Of a stretch of 13,700 nt of DNA, positions 1 through 7,267 are shown piece by piece. How positions within the stretch are numbered: position 1 is the stretch's first letter; every line of letters starts with the position of its first letter. A program made the translations under genes and the position numbers. A model generated the notes under the pieces. The model searched no databases. It had not been told where the DNA came from and saw only the letters and a program-made list of their open reading frames with translations. Source of the DNA: Bacteroidales bacterium (GTDB lineage: Bacteria; Bacteroidota; Bacteroidia; Bacteroidales; Muribaculaceae); contig JAHZGZ010000128.1 of NCBI GenBank assembly GCA_019420545.1, positions 1-13,700 on the forward strand, given 5' to 3'.

Positions 1-451
1 AGGTATCTATATCGACAATCCTACCGTCAGGCTTTATAAGCCGTACACCCATGGCACGTCGCCGCTCCTCGGAGCCAAGTGTATATTCAGTCTTATCGTC
101 GGTACCGAACTCAAATTCTGAATACTTCTCAATAGCAGCCTTATCATTCACATAAATAAGCATACGGGTAAGATGCACGGCATCCACGCCCGGACGTGTA
201 TTTCCCGACGGGCCGATATTACGGCCCATCGAGGTCTTATTCCTGGCATCGAAATCCTCATATATTGCCTTGTAGACAGCCGATTCGTTGCGGTATTTTT
301 CCGGGATTTCCCGCACATTGAATGCCGGAAGATCCATCGAATAAACCTCAGCGCGCACTGATTCCACAAACTTACGGTACTTGTCGTTATTGGCGCCCCC
401 AACGGACATAAAGCCAAGCAGCATTACCGCGATCACTAAAATTCTATTCAT
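1..451 (-). CDS. DUF3857-family exported protein C, N-terminal part (cut off at window edge)
   Basis: Open frame starting at the ATG at 451 and running off the left edge; 150 residues are visible. It begins with a signal-peptide-like stretch (MNRILVIAVMLLGFMSVGGA). It is then clearly homologous to protein A (2482-4698): both share the segments VYSMDLPAF, VREIPEKYRNESAVYKAIYE, HLTRMLI, VNDKAA and MGVRLIKPDGRIVDIDT. By analogy with A, a DUF3857-type beta domain begins near residue 90, and a transglutaminase-like region would lie outside the window. The start is only 12 bp downstream of the stop of gene B, so the two are very likely cotranscribed from the promoter at 2372-2404. The last 18 visible codons are identical in DNA to the same region of A. 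The protein is probably periplasmic or envelope-associated. Its molecular function is not known to me. Confidence 0.88.
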   Translation of the reverse strand, partial: MNRILVIAVMLLGFMSVGGANNDKYRKFVESVRAEVYSMDLPAFNVREIPEKYRNESAVYKAIYEDFDARNKTSMGRNIGPSGNTRPGVDAVHLTRMLIYVNDKAAIEKYSEFEFGTDDKTEYTLGSEERRRAMGVRLIKPDGRIVDIDT

Positions 452-463
452 GTAAGAGCTTGT

Positions 464-2269
464 TTATTGTTTCTTTAAGCATACCTGACGATTGCAGGCT
501 TCGTTCCAGGCCGACAACTGACGGTTCCAGGCAGGAATGTCGGCAAGAGGGATAAGGGTCGAAGTAACTTCCATACGCTTTGTCATCTTCACTTTACCGT
601 CTTGCCAGGAAAACTCACACAGTAACCGCGCCTGCGGACATTCAGCGGCATAATTCTCAGGAAGCGTCACGGCATATCCCTCGGGAATGTCAACGACAGC
701 AGTCCTTTCTACGACAGCCGGAACCAAAAGCAGATAATCGGAACGGCGATCAGCAGTATCCACCCGAGTGCCAAACGGACCATCCGACATATTAAGATCA
801 AGATATATTTCATCACGGGCCACAGTTACAGCGGCAGGATTGGTCACCGGTGCCGACAATGTAACCGTTCCCGGCACCGAGTTATCGTAGACAACACTGT
901 CGTCGGGCACAACCGCATGCGATCCCGACACCAGCGACCGCGCAAGCAACTCGTTCATATGCTGTCGGGGAACGTCGGAAAAAATTGCAGCAAACCGTTC
1001 GGCCATCTCCTCTGTACAGCGCCGTGCCACACGTCCCGCAAGGCCATCCGGCGTCAGGGCATACTCATAAGTCATCACATCGGCGGAGGTACACGGCGAA
1101 TTATCCGGTATATCAATCATCCGATAACCGCCACCGGGCAGTATCATCATAGCATCCTTGCCACATATATTCCAAGGGATATGATTCATTGAAATCTGTT
1201 CACCCGTAGGATCCAGAAACAGATATTGTCCGTCAGCGCGGGGCACAATGCATATCATATGGTCGGAGGCCGCCAGCGACGGATTCTCAGCAATGCGGTA
1301 AGGGATGGAACGTGTCCCTACAATAGCCGCAGAAGCATCAATACCCGCCCGGTTGAGAAGCGTGGCAAGCAACATCGACATGCCCTTGCAATCGCCATAA
1401 CGCTTGCGTAAAACTTCGGCGGGAGCATCGGGACGATAGCCGGCCTCACCCTCCTCAAAAGCGACATAGCGCACATTCCGCTGCACATATCGATAGAGAC
1501 ACGCTATTTTTTCCCGTTCACCGGAGATCTCGCCGAGTATGCGGCCAAGAAGTCCGGACAAATCCGGGATTACAGTATCCACATCGAGCAACCGGCTGTG
1601 ATACCGGTAAAGAGAATCGGTATCGGGAAAGTAGCCCTTTACCATAATAGATGGAAGAGCTGATTTCAGCGACGGCGCGCAAGGATCATCAGGAGCGGGG
1701 TCCACATTAGTCAGAGTATACACAACACGCCTCGTCCCGTCATCTGACTTTATGTCGGATCGCGATATGCCTTCCGTAGGAAAATTGCAGTCGGAAAGCT
1801 CTATATTCGGGAGCGAGGCGGGTATCTCGACAGTTACGGTTTTATGCCGTATAGGATATTCGTCCAGAAGAAATATACCGGTGAAATATGCCGGATCGGT
1901 AAACATACGGCGGAATTTGGGATTAGCCTTTTTGCCTCGTTCGAGATAAAAGTCGAAGTAGCATACCTTACTGTCGTCGTGGAATACACTGGGAGAGTTT
2001 ACGTTGCGGTACTGAGGTTTGCCACCGGAAGCCTTATCGAGACGCATGGTGTTGTCGTGGAATATATGAGGCTGAATATGCTCTGAGCGTCGTGTGGCCG
2101 TATACTCTTCATTCACAGTGTTGGCCACAGTCAAGCCATTCTTTCCATCAATAAAACGGTACATCACATCGCTCTCCGATATCACGACATTCTCGTCGGG
2201 AACCGCTGCGCAAAGGGGCATAGCCGAGGTTGCAAACATTACGGCGACAGAAATGCACCGAATTGTCAT
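464..2269 (-). CDS. Exported DUF3857/transglutaminase-like protein B with intact Cys-His-Asp triad
   Basis: The frame is open from 2296, but I choose the ATG at 2269 because it puts a signal peptide at the very start (MTIRCISVAVMFATSAMPLCAA, cleavage probably after CAA); the product is 601 aa. Residues of about 30-230 resemble the DUF3857 beta domain. Residues of about 250-360 form a transglutaminase-like (papain-fold) domain: the RYGDCKGMSMLLATLLNRAGI motif holds the nucleophile Cys294, SDHMICIV holds His337, and FLDPTGE holds Asp353. The C-terminal 230 residues look like a further beta-rich domain. Proteins of this build are common in Bacteroidetes envelopes. Related folds act as proteases, peptide-crosslinking enzymes or amidases, but no substrate can be inferred here. 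It has its own promoter (2372-2404) and precedes gene C by 12 bp. A start at 2296 would give a nine-residue extension ahead of the signal peptide, which is less likely. Confidence 0.88.
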   Translation of the reverse strand: MTIRCISVAVMFATSAMPLCAAVPDENVVISESDVMYRFIDGKNGLTVANTVNEEYTATRRSEHIQPHIFHDNTMRLDKASGGKPQYRNVNSPSVFHDDSKVCYFDFYLERGKKANPKFRRMFTDPAYFTGIFLLDEYPIRHKTVTVEIPASLPNIELSDCNFPTEGISRSDIKSDDGTRRVVYTLTNVDPAPDDPCAPSLKSALPSIMVKGYFPDTDSLYRYHSRLLDVDTVIPDLSGLLGRILGEISGEREKIACLYRYVQRNVRYVAFEEGEAGYRPDAPAEVLRKRYGDCKGMSMLLATLLNRAGIDASAAIVGTRSIPYRIAENPSLAASDHMICIVPRADGQYLFLDPTGEQISMNHIPWNICGKDAMMILPGGGYRMIDIPDNSPCTSADVMTYEYALTPDGLAGRVARRCTEEMAERFAAIFSDVPRQHMNELLARSLVSGSHAVVPDDSVVYDNSVPGTVTLSAPVTNPAAVTVARDEIYLDLNMSDGPFGTRVDTADRRSDYLLLVPAVVERTAVVDIPEGYAVTLPENYAAECPQARLLCEFSWQDGKVKMTKRMEVTSTLIPLADIPAWNRQLSAWNEACNRQVCLKKQ

Positions 2270-2371
2270 GGCTGTTAAGGATGGGTTGTATTGCATATCA
2301 TAGAGTTAAAAACAGAATGTTAATCAGATGAAAAATTAACATCTTCATCCTGCTGAGATGGTATTATTTCA

Positions 2372-2404
2372 CAAATATAGCATATTACTTCGAAATTACA
2401 AAAA
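2372..2404 (-). promoter_or_regulatory. Bacteroidetes-type promoter for genes B and C
   Basis: On the minus strand TTTTTG (2404-2399) is followed after 19 nt by TATATTTG (2379-2372). This is a full match to the TTG / TAnnTTTG pattern of the Bacteroidetes primary sigma factor. Transcription should start near 2367, leaving a leader of about 100 nt before the ATG at 2269. The -33 box begins only a few bases after the terminator hairpin of gene A. The leader also holds a small inverted repeat (GTTAAT 2319-2324, ATTAAC 2335-2340) of unknown meaning. Confidence 0.8.
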
Positions 2405-2448
2405 TAATATGCCGGCGCCGCGATATGTTTTTTCATTCGCGGTGCCGG
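2399..2448 (-). terminator. Hairpin terminator after gene A
   Basis: GC-rich inverted repeat 2412-2422 / 2438-2448 (11-bp stem with one imperfect pair, 15-nt loop). In the minus-strand transcript it lies about 35 nt past the stop of gene A and is followed by an interrupted T-rich tail (ATATTATTTTTG). The single mismatch is A-C in the minus-strand RNA but a G-U wobble in the plus-strand RNA. No plus-strand gene needs a terminator here, so termination of gene A is the sensible reading. The tail is less uniform than in a textbook terminator. Confidence 0.65.
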
Positions 2449-2481
2449 AACTATGGAAACTGGAACATTGGTTTTACACAA

Positions 2482-4698
2482 CTATTTCTTTTCCAAAAGG
2501 AGAGATACGGAATTCCATGCCGAGGCGGTATCAAGTACTTTCAGCATGTCGGGCCATTCGGCAACCGGAAGCAACGCTTTGTCATAACATTTGGTCACTT
2601 CAATAACGATCTTACCTTCCTCCGGGCCAATGGTTTTTACCGAAAACGTACCGGCGGCATTTGTAACCGACCGATCAAGAGCCGAAAGATCCTTTGGATT
2701 TACAGAATATCCCGCAGGAACATTCAGAGTAATGCGCGTGATATACCGGCGCGGCGAACCGAAATACGCGTCAACATCACGGTCGCGGTCGGAAGGAAGC
2801 ACTTCAAGCTGATCATTGAGCATCTTGCCTACAGAAATCACAAGGTTCTTTCCCGCACGCTTCACCAGATCATCCATACGATACGACAGTTCATAAACCA
2901 GTTCAGGATGAGCCGGATCAACTCCAAGAGATACCACCTTGCCGTCGATCAACTCCGCCGGGGCAGTACCATGATAGTTTTCGATCTCTTCTTTGAAATC
3001 ATCTTTCTGCTGACGCCGCCCGTCGGCATAACGCTCCACACGGTCGGCTGCCTCTTTTTTCTTCTCCTTCACATTTACTTCTCGACCAAAACGTGACAGA
3101 TACTTGCGATACCCTTCATTCATATCCTCTTCCGACAGGATATTGTAAGCATGGCGCTTGGTATAGCCGAGATGCGATTCCTTTCTGGCGATTACAAGAG
3201 CTGTCCCGTCGACGGTCACGTCAACATCCGTGATATTGCGGTTATCGTCGGCATCCGACATCGGTATCGTGAAGAAGTTATCGCCATCCGGATCTTTTTT
3301 CCTCTCTTTCGGCTTTCGCCACATGATAGCTTTACGCCCTTGTGCTGTAGAAAGAATCTCGGAAGGGGCATGAATGGAGACACTCGGCGGGAAATAGTAA
3401 CGCGCGGAATCACCTTGCAGACGTACGAAATAGATAGTATTACCAAGATTTATCACCTCGTCCAAAGGGTCCTGATCGGGGATGGATGAGAGTCCCGACT
3501 CGACAGGAAACTTATGAGCCTTGAGCAGACCATAGAACTGCACGGCGAAATCATGCAGATCGAGACGTGCACGGTTACCGATATAAGTATAACATAACAG
3601 ATTGTAAAGATAATCGGCACCTTCAGCCGGTGATATTTTACCGGCTTTTACCATCTTCTCTATTTCACCGGCTATCTTATGGCCGTCCTTCATATAATTC
3701 TTGAGCACAAGATCACCGGCCATGGATCCTTTTTCAAGCCACCAGTCATCCTGTTCCCATCTGTCACCGATTATCGCAGCAGCTGAAGGATTGGCCTGCA
3801 AACCGTCGGTACGGGCACTTTTAGGTGTAAAATCACTGCTGTTACGCCGGTTGAACACATACATGCTGACGTAAGGAGATTGCTGAGAGGTGCGGTACCA
3901 CAGACGCGGTTCTTTCGACGATATGTCGGCAATCTCCATATCAAGTACATAATTACCGTCGTCATCACGTGTCACAGTGAAGTCGGGAGCTCCGTTGACG
4001 GTACGGTACTGAGTGCTCAGATTATCGTCGATAACACAATGTATCCGATAATTCAGTATCGGTGCATCCTCTTTCAGATAGAATGTGACAGGATCCGGAT
4101 TAACATTCTGCATACGTGTCTCGGTATAGAAAAACACGTCAATATCATCGCCGATCTCCAGGCCGGGTATAGCGAGCTTACGGCTTTTCTTTTCGCCCTT
4201 TTTACCTTCTTCCACCTCCACGAAATCTGAGGTATCTATATCGACAATCCTACCGTCAGGCTTTATAAGCCGTACACCCATGGCGTGGCGGCTCTTCTCG
4301 TAGCCTTCGTAGTAGCTCTTCTTATTATCGGTGCCGAAATCAAATTCCGAATATTTTTCCAACGCCGCCTTATCATTGACATGGATAAGCATACGTGTCA
4401 GATGGCCGGCCTCTACACGTGCTCGACGCGAAATAGTAGGGAGCATCAGAGGGCCGGGACGCACGCCTACACCTGTCTTTTTCTTGGCGTCAAAATTCTC
4501 ATAGATAGCCTTGTATACTGCCGATTCGTTACGATACTTCTCCGGGATCTCTCTTACCTTGAATGCAGGAAGATCCATCGAATACACATCGGCGCGCACA
4601 GTATCGGCAAACGCGCGATATTCAGCCATATCGTCGGCACGCATGGCACCCGCCGCACCTAACAGTACGGCAGTAATCAATAAAATTTTTCTTATCAT
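2482..4698 (-). CDS. Exported DUF3857-family protein A with degenerate transglutaminase-like domain
   Basis: The frame is open from 4767, but the ATG at 4698 starts a clean signal peptide (MIRKILLITAVLLGAAGAMRA) and lies downstream of the predicted promoter, so I use it; 738 aa. After an N-terminal segment of about 75 residues conserved with protein C, residues of about 95-260 look like DUF3857. Residues of about 345-440 align with a transglutaminase-like domain: NRARLDLHDFAVQFYGLLKAHKF occupies the place of the usual GDC-K-D helix. The nucleophile Cys is absent and the Asp-Pro position reads YFPPS, so the domain is probably not catalytic. Residues 543-575 are highly charged (KEKKKEAADRVERY onward) and may be helical. 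A beta-rich C-terminus follows. It lies downstream of a Crp/Fnr regulator gene on the same strand, separated by 168 bp that hold a perfect palindrome. Envelope location is inferred; function is unknown. Confidence 0.88.
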   Translation of the reverse strand: MIRKILLITAVLLGAAGAMRADDMAEYRAFADTVRADVYSMDLPAFKVREIPEKYRNESAVYKAIYENFDAKKKTGVGVRPGPLMLPTISRRARVEAGHLTRMLIHVNDKAALEKYSEFDFGTDNKKSYYEGYEKSRHAMGVRLIKPDGRIVDIDTSDFVEVEEGKKGEKKSRKLAIPGLEIGDDIDVFFYTETRMQNVNPDPVTFYLKEDAPILNYRIHCVIDDNLSTQYRTVNGAPDFTVTRDDDGNYVLDMEIADISSKEPRLWYRTSQQSPYVSMYVFNRRNSSDFTPKSARTDGLQANPSAAAIIGDRWEQDDWWLEKGSMAGDLVLKNYMKDGHKIAGEIEKMVKAGKISPAEGADYLYNLLCYTYIGNRARLDLHDFAVQFYGLLKAHKFPVESGLSSIPDQDPLDEVINLGNTIYFVRLQGDSARYYFPPSVSIHAPSEILSTAQGRKAIMWRKPKERKKDPDGDNFFTIPMSDADDNRNITDVDVTVDGTALVIARKESHLGYTKRHAYNILSEEDMNEGYRKYLSRFGREVNVKEKKKEAADRVERYADGRRQQKDDFKEEIENYHGTAPAELIDGKVVSLGVDPAHPELVYELSYRMDDLVKRAGKNLVISVGKMLNDQLEVLPSDRDRDVDAYFGSPRRYITRITLNVPAGYSVNPKDLSALDRSVTNAAGTFSVKTIGPEEGKIVIEVTKCYDKALLPVAEWPDMLKVLDTASAWNSVSLLLEKK

Positions 4699-4771
4699 AT
4701 TATTTTGTTTTTCTCTCAGCCTGAAGGCACCGTATTGCCATGGCGATAAGGTAACGTAATATTGCATGTCC

Positions 4772-4779
4772 CAAATTTA
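4772..4779 (-). promoter_or_regulatory. -7 element of promoter for gene A
   Basis: TAAATTTG on the minus strand (4779-4772) fits TAnnTTTG exactly. No TTG is found 19-21 nt upstream, where the palindrome at 4797-4820 lies instead. This suggests an activator-dependent promoter. The expected transcription start is near 4766, giving a leader of about 68 nt to the ATG at 4698. Confidence 0.6.
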
Positions 4780-4796
4780 GGGATATACAAAGAGAT

Positions 4797-4820
4797 AAAG
4801 TGTGATTCAAATCACACTTT
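4797..4820. promoter_or_regulatory. Perfect palindrome, candidate Crp/Fnr-type operator
   Basis: AAAGTGTGATT (4797-4807), a 2-nt centre CA, then the exact complement AATCACACTTT (4810-4820): 11 of 11 positions match. It contains TGTGA-N6-TCACA (4801-4816), identical to the E. coli CRP half-site consensus and spacing. Its centre (4808.5) is about 42 bp upstream of the predicted transcription start of gene A, the class II activator position. The gene for a Crp/Fnr-family protein ends 47 bp away at 4867. It could instead act as a weak terminator for that gene, but it is not GC-rich and no T-run follows. Confidence 0.65.
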
Positions 4821-4866
4821 CATCATACATGGGAATAAAATACCAAAAAGTCGGAAAAACAAGCTC

Positions 4867-5424
4867 TTATTTGCAGATTCTGGTCTTCATTCGTGACAAT
4901 GTTTCGCGCGTAACCCCGAGATATGAAGCGATAGCCCCTGTCGACATATGGTTGGGAGCATCAGGCATTCTTTTAAGGAGCTCGTCATAACGCGACTCTA
5001 TCGAGTCGCAACGATAGGATATCCCACGTACCATAAAACCGTAGGCCACAGCATAGGTAAAACGCAGTCTGTAGTCTGGCGAAACGCTGTCCATATAGCT
5101 GATTACGGCATCAATAGGGAGGACTGAGATCTCCGACGTACACAGGGCCTTCACATCAAACCCCGATATGCGTCCGGGAATCATCGAAATGTAGGCGCCT
5201 ATTAGTTCATCGGTAAAGGCAATTGAGCATGTCTGGTCATCACCCTTATAGTCGGGATGGATAAACGCAAAGCCTCCCGAATTTACAACTGCAATTTCCA
5301 AGGCCGGCATGCCAAGCCTACAGAAACAATCACCCTTGCGAAGCGTCCGATGATCACCTTTCTCCCGCAAAAAAATACGTACCGGCGACAGATCGAATAC
5401 ATCATAAAGTTTGAGGTCGGCCAT
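4867..5424 (-). CDS. Crp/Fnr-family transcriptional regulator
   Basis: 185 aa, short for the family (usually about 190-230). Residues of about 10-105 form a cNMP-binding-type beta roll (LRKGDCFCRLG, VVNSGGFAFIH, then DELIGAY). Residues 105-150 are the long connecting helix, and 161-183 (STGAIASYLGVTRETLSRMK) a helix-turn-helix of typical Crp/Fnr wing type. The cassette that binds the cyclic-nucleotide phosphate in CRP (GE-x-A...RSA) is not conserved: it reads DELIGAYISMIPGRISG. The four-cysteine pattern of FNR is also not apparent, so the ligand, if any, is unknown. It starts 30 bp after the porQ stop and is probably cotranscribed with it. The palindrome at 4797-4820, just past its end, is a plausible binding site. 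Confidence 0.9.
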   Translation of the reverse strand: MADLKLYDVFDLSPVRIFLREKGDHRTLRKGDCFCRLGMPALEIAVVNSGGFAFIHPDYKGDDQTCSIAFTDELIGAYISMIPGRISGFDVKALCTSEISVLPIDAVISYMDSVSPDYRLRFTYAVAYGFMVRGISYRCDSIESRYDELLKRMPDAPNHMSTGAIASYLGVTRETLSRMKTRICK

Positions 5425-5454
5425 ATCCTGTTATAATATAGGAGATAATGGGCC

Positions 5455-6477
5455 TCAGAATTCCCAAAGACGAGTAGAAAGATTAAGCATGAAAGTCGTG
5501 GCTCCGGTATGGGGCTGTGCCAGCGAAATGCCTACAGAGAACTGCCGCACATTGATGCCCGCGCATGCTGAAAATCCGCTAAGGAAACTGCGGGAATATG
5601 TGCCCATATCTGTACGTGTCTTATAATTATACCCCACGCCTGCATAAAAACGGTCGGACGGCAGCCACTCTACGCCGAACACAAGATGCCGGAAAAGATT
5701 TGAGCCGAACGAATCTTTTTTCTCCATTTCCGTTGCGGTTGCCGAACCATCGCCCGCATCATAATAAGGAAGATGCCATTTGGTCAGATTCCATGCAGTA
5801 ACCGACAGCCGCAAAGGCACATCGGCAAGCTGCTTGCTAAGTCCGAGCCTTACATCTACAGGCAGACGGTCATACCGTTCGTTAAACCGCTTTATCTGGC
5901 CTCCGAGATTGGCCACGACTGCCGAAAGCGACACGCCACGGTCGGGATCATAGTAGTTGATGCCGAGATCGGTTCCCAACGCAAAGGCCGAATATGACTC
6001 ATATGAGGAATAAATTCCCTTTACAGTAATACCGCCTCGGAGATTGCCGGTTATATCGTGGCGATAGGTTGCCGAGAAGGCCACATCCTTGGCTGAAAAC
6101 GTTCCGGTAATATTCCCCGACACATCCGTCGCTTTCATGTCGCCGTAGCCGAAATATTGTATCCCGGCCGCCCAGGCGCCATGCTCGCCCGCAGCCATTC
6201 CATAACGTATGCCCGCGAAATTCGACTCGCCGACGTATCGCATATAGTTGAGGCCGAGCTGCTTCTCAACCTCAGGCCCAAGCAGAGCCGGATTCTGGTC
6301 GGTAGAGTTAATATCATCGTCAACCAATGTGATATTTACCCCACCAAGCCCATATATGCGGCTTGAAGCAGTGATATTAAGAAAATTATAGGCGGTAGAG
6401 CCATCAACGGCAAATGCCGTCGACGATGATGCCGTCAATACGGCAAGGAATGATATGATACGGTTTCTTACAGTCAT
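5455..6477 (-). CDS. porQ: PorQ-like outer-membrane beta-barrel protein (type IX secretion-associated)
   Basis: 340 aa from the ATG at 6477; a start at 6516 is possible, but MTVRNRIISFLAVLTASSSTAFA gives a proper signal peptide at 6477. The mature N-terminus carries the PorQ/PorV-family signature: YNFLNITASSRIYGLGGVNITLVDDD, then QNPALLG. Alternating beta strands rich in Gly and aromatics follow (YFGYGDMKAT, YRHDITGNLRGG, GVGYNYKTRTD) to a C-terminal aromatic residue (RLWEF), as expected for an outer-membrane barrel of the FadL/PorV type. In Porphyromonas and Flavobacterium such proteins serve the type IX secretion system; PorQ itself is tied to its accessory machinery. Other T9SS genes are not in the window, so the role here rests on homology alone. 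The gene leads a probable two-gene unit with the Crp/Fnr regulator 30 bp downstream. Confidence 0.82.
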   Translation of the reverse strand: MTVRNRIISFLAVLTASSSTAFAVDGSTAYNFLNITASSRIYGLGGVNITLVDDDINSTDQNPALLGPEVEKQLGLNYMRYVGESNFAGIRYGMAAGEHGAWAAGIQYFGYGDMKATDVSGNITGTFSAKDVAFSATYRHDITGNLRGGITVKGIYSSYESYSAFALGTDLGINYYDPDRGVSLSAVVANLGGQIKRFNERYDRLPVDVRLGLSKQLADVPLRLSVTAWNLTKWHLPYYDAGDGSATATEMEKKDSFGSNLFRHLVFGVEWLPSDRFYAGVGYNYKTRTDMGTYSRSFLSGFSACAGINVRQFSVGISLAQPHTGATTFMLNLSTRLWEF

Positions 6478-6569
6478 TATTATAGCCATTGCAGGAATCG
6501 CGCGTGCGATACCCATTGTTTACAACGTGTACCGGCACCATCATATTGCACCATGCTTCAGCTAAAATG

Positions 6570-6598
6570 CAAATAAACTTAAAACATCTCTAAACAAA
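6570..6598 (-). promoter_or_regulatory. Weak candidate promoter for porQ
   Basis: On the minus strand TTTG (6598-6595) is followed after 17 nt by TTTATTTG (6577-6570). The -7 box has one mismatch to TAnnTTTG and the spacing is two bases short of usual, so this is only a tentative assignment. Confidence 0.35.
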
Positions 6599-6619
6599 TA
6601 GAAAATCTTGACCGGACTA

Positions 6620-6650
6620 TTGCATTTGACGTAAGCTAACTATAAATTTG
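6620..6650 (+). promoter_or_regulatory. Bacteroidetes-type promoter for the TonB-domain gene
   Basis: TTG (6620-6622), 20 nt, then TAAATTTG (6643-6650), a full match to the primary sigma pattern. The expected start of transcription near 6656 gives a leader of about 60 nt before the ATG at 6718. It lies in the 240-bp divergent region shared with porQ. Confidence 0.78.
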
Positions 6651-6717
6651 CAGAAACCCCGCAGCCACGGTTTTGCCTCTCTTCACATGATGCGGCGTAT
6701 TACACTCACATATTTAT

Positions 6718-7221
6718 ATGACTAAACGATCTACTCCTGACAAATCTCTACTCACCCTCTCCCGACTCATGTTAATTGCTGTGCTTGTACTGACGGCCAC
6801 AACCGGCAGAGCACAGATGCGCCGCATTGCCGTGCACACTACCGACCAGTCGCTCGCGCTGACAGAAATAAATCCCGGCCGCAATTTCAGTGCCGATATA
6901 ATAGAGGCATACGATTTCGAGACCGTCGACGAACCGCCCACATTTCCCGGAGGATATGGTGCACTGATGCAGTTTATCAACGCATCGCGCACATATCCGG
7001 CCCATGCCTACGCACAAAAGATACAGGGCAGAGTACTATGTTCGTTTATCGTACAGCCCGATGGAGAAATCACCCATGTAAATGTGTTGCGCGGCATAGA
7101 ACCGTCGCTCGACCGTGAGGCGGTACGCATTCTCGACGGTATGCCGCGATGGCATGCCGGACGCATGGACGGCACCAAAGTACCGGTCTATTGTATTTTC
7201 CCGATTACTTTCCGCTTATAA
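6718..7221 (+). CDS. Short TonB C-terminal-domain protein
   Basis: 167 aa. Residues 11-32 are a hydrophobic signal or signal-anchor segment (LLTLSRLMLIAVLVLTATTG). Residues 72-167 are a TonB C-terminal domain: EPPTFPGGYGALMQFINASRTYP, GRVLCSFIVQPDGEITHVNVLRG, LDREAVRILDGMPRWHAG and KVPVYCIFPITFRL are the usual Bacteroidetes motifs. TonB proteins couple the inner-membrane ExbBD proton-driven complex to outer-membrane receptors. Here the linker of about 40 residues is short and not proline-rich, and the N-terminal segment ends in GRAQ, which could be cleaved. It may therefore be a periplasmic TonB-domain protein rather than a true energy transducer. It is a single-gene unit with its own promoter and terminator; no exbB or exbD is nearby. 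Confidence 0.87.
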   Translation: MTKRSTPDKSLLTLSRLMLIAVLVLTATTGRAQMRRIAVHTTDQSLALTEINPGRNFSADIIEAYDFETVDEPPTFPGGYGALMQFINASRTYPAHAYAQKIQGRVLCSFIVQPDGEITHVNVLRGIEPSLDREAVRILDGMPRWHAGRMDGTKVPVYCIFPITFRL

Positions 7222-7267
7222 AGGATATTTTACGCAAACAGTCCATAGATAGCACCACAGTATCAGA

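Noticed and set aside
148..417. Minus-strand open frame of 89 codons
   Set aside because: Out of frame with gene C, which reads through the same bases with clear homology to protein A.
2425..3096. Plus-strand open frame of 223 codons
   Set aside because: Lies largely inside gene A on the opposite strand, has no recognisable domain, and also covers the terminator hairpin; A has signal peptide and paralogue support.
4797..4820. Palindrome as the terminator of the Crp/Fnr gene
   Set aside because: Stem is only moderately GC-rich, the centre leaves almost no loop, and no T-run follows on the minus strand; operator is the better reading, though not proven.
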